The notes below the pieces were generated by a model. It was given only the letters and a program-made list of their open reading frames with translations. It made no database searches and was not told the DNA's origin. DNA of 40,905 nucleotides. It comes from a virus. The position numbers and the translations under genes are program-made. Position 1 is the stretch's first letter. Each line of letters starts with the position of its first letter. Shown piece after piece: positions 25,017 through 29,523 of the stretch. The stretch spans positions 1 to 40,905 of the IMG/VR virus record IMGVR_UViG_3300009181_000011, one strand, 5' to 3'.

Positions 25017-25225
25017 GCCTTCACCTCGTCACTCAGCAATTCCTCGACGGTCGATCCGACGGCCCGGGCAATCGCCAGGGTGATGTCGCCGCGGGGAACC
25101 AAGTTCTTGCGCTTCCATTGCGAAATCTGCTGTGGCGTGACCTTGATCGCACGGGCGAGATCGGACTGCCGCATGAACCCCATCTTCGAAGTCGTATTCG
25201 TCCAGAAAACTTCTGGGTTAACCAT
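25013..25225 (-). CDS. cro: Cro-like repressor
   Basis: A 70-residue helix-turn-helix protein. MRQSDLARAIKVTPQQISQW, then KRKNLVPRGDITLAIARAVG, is a clear HTH. It is the first leftward gene opposite the CI-type repressor. The ATG at 25225 is preferred over a GTG seven codons upstream because AAAGGAGGGG (25230-25239) lies just before it. It would repress the repressor promoter and later the early promoter. Confidence 0.82.
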   Translation of the reverse strand: MVNPEVFWTNTTSKMGFMRQSDLARAIKVTPQQISQWKRKNLVPRGDITLAIARAVGSTVEELLSDEVKA

Positions 25226-25244
25226 GAACCCCTCCTTTCGTGTC

Positions 25245-25258
25245 ACTCGTTTAGTAAC
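25245..25258. promoter_or_regulatory. Putative repressor operator 1
   Basis: ACTCGTTTAGTAAC, one of three related sequences in the switch. It covers the expected start of the leftward early transcript, between the -10 box and the cro ribosome-binding site. Confidence 0.45.
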
Positions 25259-25266
25259 ACTCCTCC

Positions 25267-25295
25267 TTTATAAAACACTCATTTGGTATCGTCAA
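25267..25295 (-). promoter_or_regulatory. Strong early leftward promoter (PR-like)
   Basis: TTGACG (25290-25295), a 17-base spacer and TATAAA (25267-25272) on the minus strand, a near-ideal sigma70 promoter. It would start transcription near 25260, about 35 bases before cro, and drive the whole early operon. A putative operator fills most of its spacer. Confidence 0.88.
25277..25290. promoter_or_regulatory. Putative repressor operator 2
   Basis: ACTCATTTGGTATC, related to the sequences at 25245 and 25299. It lies in the spacer of the early promoter and touches the -35 box, so binding would block RNA polymerase. Confidence 0.5.
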
Positions 25296-25298
25296 GCC

Positions 25299-25312
25299 CC
25301 TCGTTTGTGATT
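25299..25312. promoter_or_regulatory. Putative operator 3
   Basis: CCTCGTTTGTGATT, the least conserved of the three related sequences. It lies just upstream of the repressor promoter -35 box and may serve Cro or repressor autoregulation. Confidence 0.4.
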
Positions 25313-25316
25313 TGTG

Positions 25317-25345
25317 TTGATTTTTGTGGTGACATAACCGATACT
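25317..25345 (+). promoter_or_regulatory. Repressor promoter (PRM-like), giving a leaderless transcript
   Basis: TTGATT (25317-25322), 17-base spacer, GATACT (25340-25345). Transcription should begin six or seven bases later, at or next to the A of the ATG at 25352, so the mRNA would have no ribosome-binding site. Lambda cI made from PRM is the known parallel. Confidence 0.6.
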
Positions 25346-25351
25346 GAGTTC

Positions 25352-26176
25352 ATGGACTTCTGGACCAGGCTTGATGCGGCTGCGGAGAATTACTCCAGCA
25401 AGCGAGAGTTATGTGAAAAGGTTGGGATATCCCCGAACTCATTCACGAACTGGAGAAAACGCAAGACGATTCCCAGTGGTACGGTGATCGCCAGGCTGGC
25501 CGAAGAGCTTGGAGTAAGCGTTGAGTTTCTGTTGACTGGGGACACAGCTCACAGAAGTTCAATCCCTCTTCATATTCCTAGCCGCGAGAGTGCATTTCGG
25601 AAGGTTGAGGCTCCCATCTTGGGCGGGCACGCTGTACTGAAGCGAGATGTGTCGGACTGGGTTGGTAGCCACAGGGGTCTTGTGGATGGGTTGATGCGGC
25701 TAGATCCTGCAAGGGTTGAATTGCTTGAGCAGGCATTTCTGAATGCATCGGGACACGTCATCGATGCCGACAACTACGACCTGGCCAGCCATGTTCCCCA
25801 GAGGATCAGCGCCGGCCCGGGGGAGTTCCTACTCGACTTCCAGGAAGAGGACTTGATCTCACGGGCGCCCTACCCTGCGAAGTGGGGCAAAGGTCTGCTG
25901 TGTGCCGAGGTGGTGGGCGACTCAATGACGGGGGCGAACATTTTCGACGGCGACCTGGTGTACTTTCGACCGGGGGAGATCCGCGGCAACGGGCTGTACG
26001 TGCTGCAGCTGAACGGCACAGCGCTGGTCAAGCGGCTGGAGTTCGACGACCTGTCGGGCCGGCTGACCATCATTAGCGAGAACCCGCGCTACCAGCAGAA
26101 GCAGGAGAGCAGCGACTCCCAGGCCATCAGCATCCTGGGCAAGGTGCGGGGATGGATGCACGGACATCCGTACTGA
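25352..26176 (+). CDS. LexA/CI-type prophage repressor
   Basis: A 274-residue repressor. The N-terminal helix-turn-helix is at about residues 17-60 (SKRELCEKVGISPNSFTNWR). The C-terminal S24 peptidase domain has catalytic Ser191 in GDSMTGANIFDGD and Lys227 in GTALVKRLEF. An Ala-Gly pair at 154-155 (ISAGPGEF) lies 37 residues before the Ser, as in LexA, so RecA-stimulated self-cleavage on DNA damage is expected. The start at 25352 matches the HTH boundary and the predicted transcription start. It is the only rightward gene and ends tail to tail with the integrase. Confidence 0.92.
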   Translation: MDFWTRLDAAAENYSSKRELCEKVGISPNSFTNWRKRKTIPSGTVIARLAEELGVSVEFLLTGDTAHRSSIPLHIPSRESAFRKVEAPILGGHAVLKRDVSDWVGSHRGLVDGLMRLDPARVELLEQAFLNASGHVIDADNYDLASHVPQRISAGPGEFLLDFQEEDLISRAPYPAKWGKGLLCAEVVGDSMTGANIFDGDLVYFRPGEIRGNGLYVLQLNGTALVKRLEFDDLSGRLTIISENPRYQQKQESSDSQAISILGKVRGWMHGHPY

Positions 26177-27229
26177 TCAGCCCAGGGCATCGAGGCGGTC
26201 CACGGCGTCCCGCTTCTGCTGGTCGCTGGCCTTGCCGTACCTCGCGGTGGTCTCGATCTTCTTGTGGCCCATCAGGTTCTGAACGGTCACCAGGTCCACG
26301 CCCTGGTCGAGCAGGAACCGGGGGAACGTGTGGCGGCTACGGTGGAAGTGGAGCCCGGGGACTTTAGCCGCATCTCCCCAGGGGTGCAGGTACTGGTTGG
26401 GCTCGGTGTCGGTGACGAACATGGGGAACACCCGCTCGTCGGGTGGCGGGAGCCGGTCGCCGGGGTTGATCAGGGCCCAGGCTCTGGAGTTCAGGGGGAC
26501 GTAGACCACCCGGGCCGTCTTGATCTGCGTGGCCTCAACCTGGTGTCGAACCTTGCCGGCCACCGTCGAAGCCCGTACCTGCCCCCACCGCAGCGCCTTG
26601 ATGTTCGACCAGCGCAGGCCGGTCATACAGGCGAACAGGAAGGCCCGCTTCAATTCCCCACCGAATCCTTTGGCGCCCATGATCGGCGTATCCATCAGGC
26701 GCTCGAGCTCCTCGTCGGTCAGGCTCTTGGGCGGCTCCTCTGCAGCACGCACCCGCTTGATCTCCACCATCGGGTTCTTCGTCAATATGCCCTCGCGCAC
26801 GGCCCGGTTCAGGACAGCGGCCAGAGCGTTCATGTAGGTCTCCACTGTGGAGGTCTTGAGGGTAAACATCAGCCCACGCTGGTACTCAACCAGGTGCCGG
26901 CCCGTTACCCCGCTCAGGTGCAGGGTCGTGAAGAACTCCTTCAGTCTGGGCATGGACCGCATCAGGGCAGGGCTCGTCGACTCGCTGGCGTAGTCCACCA
27001 GGCGCACGTTGCCGGCGGTGCTGGAGACCACCCCCGTGGTGTCGGTCAGCAAGGAGAGCTCCCGGCGGTTGCGGAGGATCTCGGCGGTGCGGAGCTTCTC
27101 GTCGTCCTGCTGGCGGTCGCCGGTCAACGTGATCCCCATGAGTTCGCGCTGGCGCTCCCCGTTCTGGTTGATGTCGAGGTACAGGGCCACACCGGACCCG
27201 ATCTTTCTGCGGCTTATTTTCACACTCAT
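26177..27229 (-). CDS. int: Tyrosine recombinase integrase
   Basis: A 350-residue site-specific recombinase. The catalytic set is visible: Arg206 (TGLRWSNI), a plausible Lys237 (ATQIKTARV), His296/Arg299 (HFHRSRHTF), His322 (LMGHKKIETT) and nucleophile Tyr331 (ARYG). The N-terminal arm-binding and SAM-like core-binding regions occupy about 1-160. It integrates and, with an excisionase, excises the prophage. It lies beside the probable attP and abuts the repressor stop with no gap. A promoter just upstream would give an essentially leaderless transcript. Confidence 0.95.
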   Translation of the reverse strand: MSVKISRRKIGSGVALYLDINQNGERQRELMGITLTGDRQQDDEKLRTAEILRNRRELSLLTDTTGVVSSTAGNVRLVDYASESTSPALMRSMPRLKEFFTTLHLSGVTGRHLVEYQRGLMFTLKTSTVETYMNALAAVLNRAVREGILTKNPMVEIKRVRAAEEPPKSLTDEELERLMDTPIMGAKGFGGELKRAFLFACMTGLRWSNIKALRWGQVRASTVAGKVRHQVEATQIKTARVVYVPLNSRAWALINPGDRLPPPDERVFPMFVTDTEPNQYLHPWGDAAKVPGLHFHRSRHTFPRFLLDQGVDLVTVQNLMGHKKIETTARYGKASDQQKRDAVDRLDALG

Positions 27230-27235
27230 GGGGCC

Positions 27236-27265
27236 ATTCTATGTGACGGATATGTGACGGGTCAA
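27236..27265 (-). promoter_or_regulatory. Integrase promoter, near-leaderless
   Basis: TTGACC (27260-27265), 18-base spacer and TAGAAT (27236-27241) on the minus strand. Only six bases separate the -10 box from the ATG at 27229, so the transcript should begin at or almost at the start codon. Two copies of ATGTGACGG fall in the spacer, suggesting autoregulation. Confidence 0.6.
27241..27260. repeat. Paired ATGTGACGG sites inside the integrase promoter
   Basis: ATGTGACGG at 27241-27249 and 27252-27260, 11 bases (about one helical turn) apart. A second pair lies at 27293-27312. Likely binding sites for the integrase arm domain, an excisionase or a repressor. Confidence 0.6.
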
Positions 27266-27292
27266 TGTCGCAGCCTGTCGTTTGGTGTCGCA

Positions 27293-27312
27293 ATGTGACG
27301 GAAATGTGACGA
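27293..27312. repeat. Second paired ATGTGACG site upstream of the integrase
   Basis: ATGTGACGG at 27293-27301 and ATGTGACGA at 27304-27312, repeating the 11-base pairing of the first site 52 bases away. Together they resemble arm-type sites beside an attachment core. Confidence 0.55.
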
Positions 27313-27332
27313 AAATTGGAGATTTTGGGCAC

Positions 27333-27356
27333 AAAAAAGGCCACCCTGCGGTGACC
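27333..27356 (-). terminator. Terminator of the late leftward unit
   Basis: GGCCACC / GGTGACC stem (27339-27356) with a four-base loop and TTTTTT (27333-27338) on the minus strand. The one imperfect pair is a G-U wobble only in the minus-strand RNA. It would stop late transcription before the integrase. Confidence 0.82.
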
Positions 27357-27404
27357 TGATCTGCTTTATTTCGTTATCTGGTAACGATTTACTGAAACTC
27401 CGAA

Positions 27405-27445
27405 TGGAGAATAGGGGAATCGAACCCCGATCCTATGAAATCGTT
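27405..27445 (-). other. Probable attP core resembling a tRNA/tmRNA 3' end
   Basis: On the minus strand, GGGGTTCGATTCCCC forms a canonical T-arm with loop TTCGATT, followed by TATTCTCCA, as at the 3' end of a tRNA or tmRNA. No matching 5' half is present, so it is a fragment. Phages often carry such a fragment to rebuild the host gene after integration. Its place next to the integrase supports attP. Confidence 0.65.
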
Positions 27446-27583
27446 TCCATGAAACAACTTAAGATGTCATTTGTGCCAGTTCCGTGACGGACTTGGTGAA
27501 CATACTATATATTCGTTCATGATACCCTGCGTGCTATCGCATTCGGACTGAGCAGTCCATGCGTGCTATGTGAGCCAAAAGTT

Positions 27584-27910
27584 TCAGGTTTCGAGGTGGG
27601 TCAGGTCTGGGTAGTCAGCCTTGAACAGGCGTAGTTTCAAGAGGTAGGTCGCAACACGTACACCTTTGACATCCTCTACGACCTGGACACCGTTCTGCCA
27701 GTAGCTGAAGTCGGCGACGTAGACGATGCCGGCGTGGAGCTTGTAGCGCGGCTGCAGGGTGAGCAGGTGGATGGCGTTGGCCCGCTCGAGCATCTTGAGC
27801 TCGGCGTAACGGTTCATCTCCTTCTTGGAGGCGAATACCCGTCCGTCTAGGGTGCGCTGGTTTTTGGGGGCCACGCCGTACTTGTTCCGACGTGGCCCTG
27901 CGTTCAGCAC
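27584..27910 (-). CDS. DUF1064-family nuclease-like protein
   Basis: About 108 residues from the GTG at 27910; a GTG at 27946 would give 120. The core (RTLDGRVFASKKEMNRYAEL, LQPRYKL, VYVADFSYW, VVEDVKG) matches DUF1064, a PD-(D/E)XK-like family of phage proteins: E in KKEMNRY, D in VADF and ExK-like VEDVKG. The family is often regarded as Holliday-junction-resolvase-like. The start is uncertain; the inner GTG overlaps the stop of a tiny zinc gene. It is the last late gene, between lysis and attP, an accessory (moron-like) position. Confidence 0.75.
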   Translation of the reverse strand: MLNAGPRRNKYGVAPKNQRTLDGRVFASKKEMNRYAELKMLERANAIHLLTLQPRYKLHAGIVYVADFSYWQNGVQVVEDVKGVRVATYLLKLRLFKADYPDLTHLET

Positions 27911-27996
27911 TTGCAGGCAGCGGCGGGCTTGCCGCAGTTGGTGCACTTTCCGTTCTTCACGGGGGGCTTCTTTACAGGAGCTGGTTTCGCAGCCAT
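27904..27996 (-). CDS. Tiny zinc-knuckle protein (30 residues)
   Basis: It starts MAAKPAPVKKPPVKNGKCTN and ends with a Cys-rich NCGKPAAACKC segment, giving CxxC...CxC. A basic Pro/Lys arm plus four Cys suggests a small zinc-binding, nucleic-acid-contacting peptide. AAGGAGGATGAA precedes the ATG at 27996, an excellent ribosome-binding site. It overlaps the DUF1064 gene. No function is known. Confidence 0.62.
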   Translation of the reverse strand: MAAKPAPVKKPPVKNGKCTNCGKPAAACKC

Positions 27997-28015
27997 TTCA
28001 TCCTCCTTGGATGTT

Positions 28016-28033
28016 GCCCGTCGAGTCACGGGC
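28016..28033. other. Weak inverted repeat before the zinc-knuckle gene
   Basis: GCCCGT / ACGGGC with a six-base loop between the spanin-like genes and the tiny zinc gene. There is no U tract, so it is probably not a terminator. A processing or attenuating hairpin is possible. Confidence 0.3.
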
Positions 28034-28064
28034 TCAGACATTTCGCGGCCTGGTATCCCCCGGG

Positions 28065-28508
28065 TCAGGGCTTTAGACTCACGTTTATGACCTCGATTAG
28101 CAGTGCTCCTGCAACAGCCGCCACAGAGCCGATGATCAGCTCGTCAACCACCGTTTGCCTTTCGTATCTGCTCAAGGACGCTGAGGCCATCTGAAGCTGC
28201 CTCTGCACTTCGAGCAGCGCTGTCTGCGACTGCTGAAGCTGTAGCTTGAGCTGCTCCAACTGACTCAGCGCCTCGGCCAACTGCGTCTGCGACTCTGACA
28301 GTTGCACCTTGAGCATCTCCGAAAGCCTTGATTGCGTCGTCGACTCGTTTCTGGCCGTCGTCAAGTCGGTCTCCAGCCTGTTGAGCTGTGCTCCCGTCAC
28401 CTGGTAGCTTTTTGCCGGATCGAAGGACTGCGAGTACAATGGCGATGACAGCACCAGCAACAAGGCCCAGTACAGTGAGGATCTTTTTAAACACGCCGAA
28501 CTCCTCAC
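28065..28508 (-). CDS. Exported coiled-coil protein with C-terminal membrane helix (spanin-like)
   Basis: A 147-residue protein from the GTG at 28508, which overlaps the holin-like stop as GTGA. It has a Sec-type signal (LYWALLLVLSSPLYSQS, about residues 12-28), a long Gln/Leu coiled coil (about 40-115) and a C-terminal hydrophobic helix (ELIIGSVAAVAGALLIEVIN). It has the coiled coil of spanins but no lipobox Cys at the signal end, so it is not a standard o- or u-spanin. It overlaps the next gene in another frame over its middle. Confidence 0.6.
   Translation of the reverse strand: MRSSACLKRSSLYWALLLVLSSPLYSQSFDPAKSYQVTGAQLNRLETDLTTARNESTTQSRLSEMLKVQLSESQTQLAEALSQLEQLKLQLQQSQTALLEVQRQLQMASASLSRYERQTVVDELIIGSVAAVAGALLIEVINVSLKP
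28144..28494 (-). CDS. Membrane-anchored coiled-coil protein (i-spanin-like), overlapping frame
   Basis: A 116-residue protein from the GTG at 28494 with AGGAG upstream. N-terminal membrane anchor (MFKKILTVLGLVAGAVIAIV, about 3-26), then an Ala-rich amphipathic helical region (DRLDDGQKRVDDAIKAFGDA onward). This is the topology of an inner-membrane spanin. It lies wholly inside the 147-residue gene in a different frame, as Rz1 lies in Rz in lambda-like phages. One of the two could be a shadow, but each has a good start and a coherent architecture. Confidence 0.58.
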   Translation of the reverse strand: MFKKILTVLGLVAGAVIAIVLAVLRSGKKLPGDGSTAQQAGDRLDDGQKRVDDAIKAFGDAQGATVRVADAVGRGAESVGAAQATASAVADSAARSAEAASDGLSVLEQIRKANGG

Positions 28509-28681
28509 GTTTTGGTCAGGGCTTGGACACCCAGGATTGCGGTGCCGGTGCCCAGAAGGGTTCCTACCATCACGGCCTGATCGGGGTGCACAAATGCCAG
28601 AACGATGCCAGCAATAATCAACGCCAAACTTGCCACACGCTTGCTGGACACGTCGCCGTTTGGACCTGTTAGTAGACTCAT
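28505..28681 (-). CDS. Small holin-like membrane protein (58 residues)
   Basis: It starts MSLLTGPNGDVSSKRVASLA. Two hydrophobic helices (about residues 17-31 and 36-55) are separated by a short V-H-P-D-Q turn, the layout of a class II holin with both ends inside. It lies between the L,D-transpeptidase-like gene (ATGA overlap) and the spanin-like genes. Strong ribosome-binding site (GGAGGTGGT). Confidence 0.7.
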   Translation of the reverse strand: MSLLTGPNGDVSSKRVASLALIIAGIVLAFVHPDQAVMVGTLLGTGTAILGVQALTKT

Positions 28682-29169
28682 ACCACCTCCATACGAACTA
28701 CTTCATTGTTGTGCCAAGAAGCTTTGATCTGGTCTACAAGCCACCTAAGATCAGTCTCTTCGATTACCTTAATGCAACCGAGAGTTGTCCTTGAGGTAGA
28801 GTGGTGAATGCCATATCCGTAATCCTCGACAAGGCCATCAATCTCCGCATACTTTCCATCTACAACTTCCCTAGTCTGGACCAACTGGTGAGCATTGGTA
28901 GCGATAAAGAATGGATAGAGGTACGCATCACGGATTTGATCTGGATGATCGATAATATTTTTGATTAACCAATTGCCTGAAGGAAAAGTCCTTGGGTAGT
29001 AAGCTGGTCCTTTCTTGCCATCTAAAGCTTCGCTGTAGACCACTTCGTTCAATGCTCTGAAGTTGTTGGACTTCCCAAGTTCATTACGAACCACGTTAGT
29101 AACCGAGATTGCCTTGTCAAAGGCTATAAACTCGCCTGTCAACCTGTTAAACTTGATTTGGCTAGTCAT
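28678..29169 (-). CDS. L,D-transpeptidase-like cysteine protein, possible endolysin
   Basis: A 163-residue protein (MTSQIKFNRLTGEFIAFDKA start). Near the C-terminus, GYGIHHSTSRTTLGCIKV shows an H...S...GCIK pattern like the catalytic His/Cys of YkuD-type or DUF2778-type peptidoglycan enzymes. No signal peptide is visible, so it would need the neighbouring holin. An L,D-peptide cleaver is the best guess; substrate unproven. The ATG at 29169 has AGGAG five bases upstream, better than an upstream in-frame start at 29241. GC is low. Confidence 0.6.
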   Translation of the reverse strand: MTSQIKFNRLTGEFIAFDKAISVTNVVRNELGKSNNFRALNEVVYSEALDGKKGPAYYPRTFPSGNWLIKNIIDHPDQIRDAYLYPFFIATNAHQLVQTREVVDGKYAEIDGLVEDYGYGIHHSTSRTTLGCIKVIEETDLRWLVDQIKASWHNNEVVRMEVV

Positions 29170-29443
29170 CTGATCTCCTACTGGGGAGTCTTGAAAGGAT
29201 TTCTTTAAGAGAAGCTTCGATAGAACCCATTCGACGATCAAAATCCGTAAACTGGGTGGTGATTTGAGTAACTTCGTTCTTGACTACGTAGAACTCTGAA
29301 TGTTCTGAAGCATTATGTTGCCTGTCCTCCCCCGCTCGCTGTTCCATATTTTTGATCCTTACATCCATCTGGCCGAAGTAAAATACAAAGCCTCCGATGG
29401 TAGCAAGGAAGCCAAAGATCGTTATAGCCAGTTCAATACTCAT
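29162..29443 (-). CDS. Small membrane coiled-coil protein (holin- or spanin-like)
   Basis: A 93-residue protein. One transmembrane helix near residues 5-24 (ELAITIFGFLATIGGFVFYF), then an amphipathic helix with heptad pattern (VKNEVTQITTQFTDFDRRMG and SIEASLKEILSRL). This topology fits an i-spanin or a class III-type lysis protein. It is the first membrane gene after the tail fibre and precedes the putative endolysin by a short overlap. Confidence 0.6.
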   Translation of the reverse strand: MSIELAITIFGFLATIGGFVFYFGQMDVRIKNMEQRAGEDRQHNASEHSEFYVVKNEVTQITTQFTDFDRRMGSIEASLKEILSRLPSRRSDD

Positions 29444-29523
29444 GAGCCGATCCTTGTTACCGTGATTCTGAATCTATCAGGAGTCTGGCCTAGTGTGGAG
29501 CGGAAGAGGTTGATCAGGGTCAT
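29440..29523 (-). CDS. 27-residue peptide gene between tail fibre and lysis cassette
   Basis: It reads MTLINLFRSTLGQTPDRFRI then VTRIGS, with ATGA overlaps at both ends. Its final 18 bases match the last 18 of the tail fibre gene (pattern ACAAGGATCGGCKCATGA), a direct repeat that also supplies the AAGGA ribosome-binding site of the next gene. Tiny and possibly just a coupling peptide. Confidence 0.4.
   Translation of the reverse strand: MTLINLFRSTLGQTPDRFRITVTRIGS

Larger units (their letters stand above)
27230..27583. other. Noncoding attachment/regulatory segment
   Basis: About 350 bases with no convincing gene. From left to right: integrase promoter and two ATGTGACGG pairs, terminator, an inverted repeat CGTTA/TAACG (27372-27386), a tRNA-like 3' end (27405-27445), and two copies of GCGTGCTAT near 27530 and 27561. 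This is the layout of an attP region with core and arm sites. Confidence 0.7.

Noticed and set aside
27380-27480. A complete tRNA or tmRNA gene
   Set aside because: Only the T-arm and 3' acceptor strand are present. No 5' acceptor, D-arm or seven-base anticodon loop could be folded, so it fits an attachment-site fragment better.
29170-29241. Longer start for the L,D-transpeptidase-like protein
   Set aside because: The upstream in-frame start overlaps the preceding gene by about 80 bases and would add a non-matching extension; the ATG at 29169 has a good ribosome-binding site.
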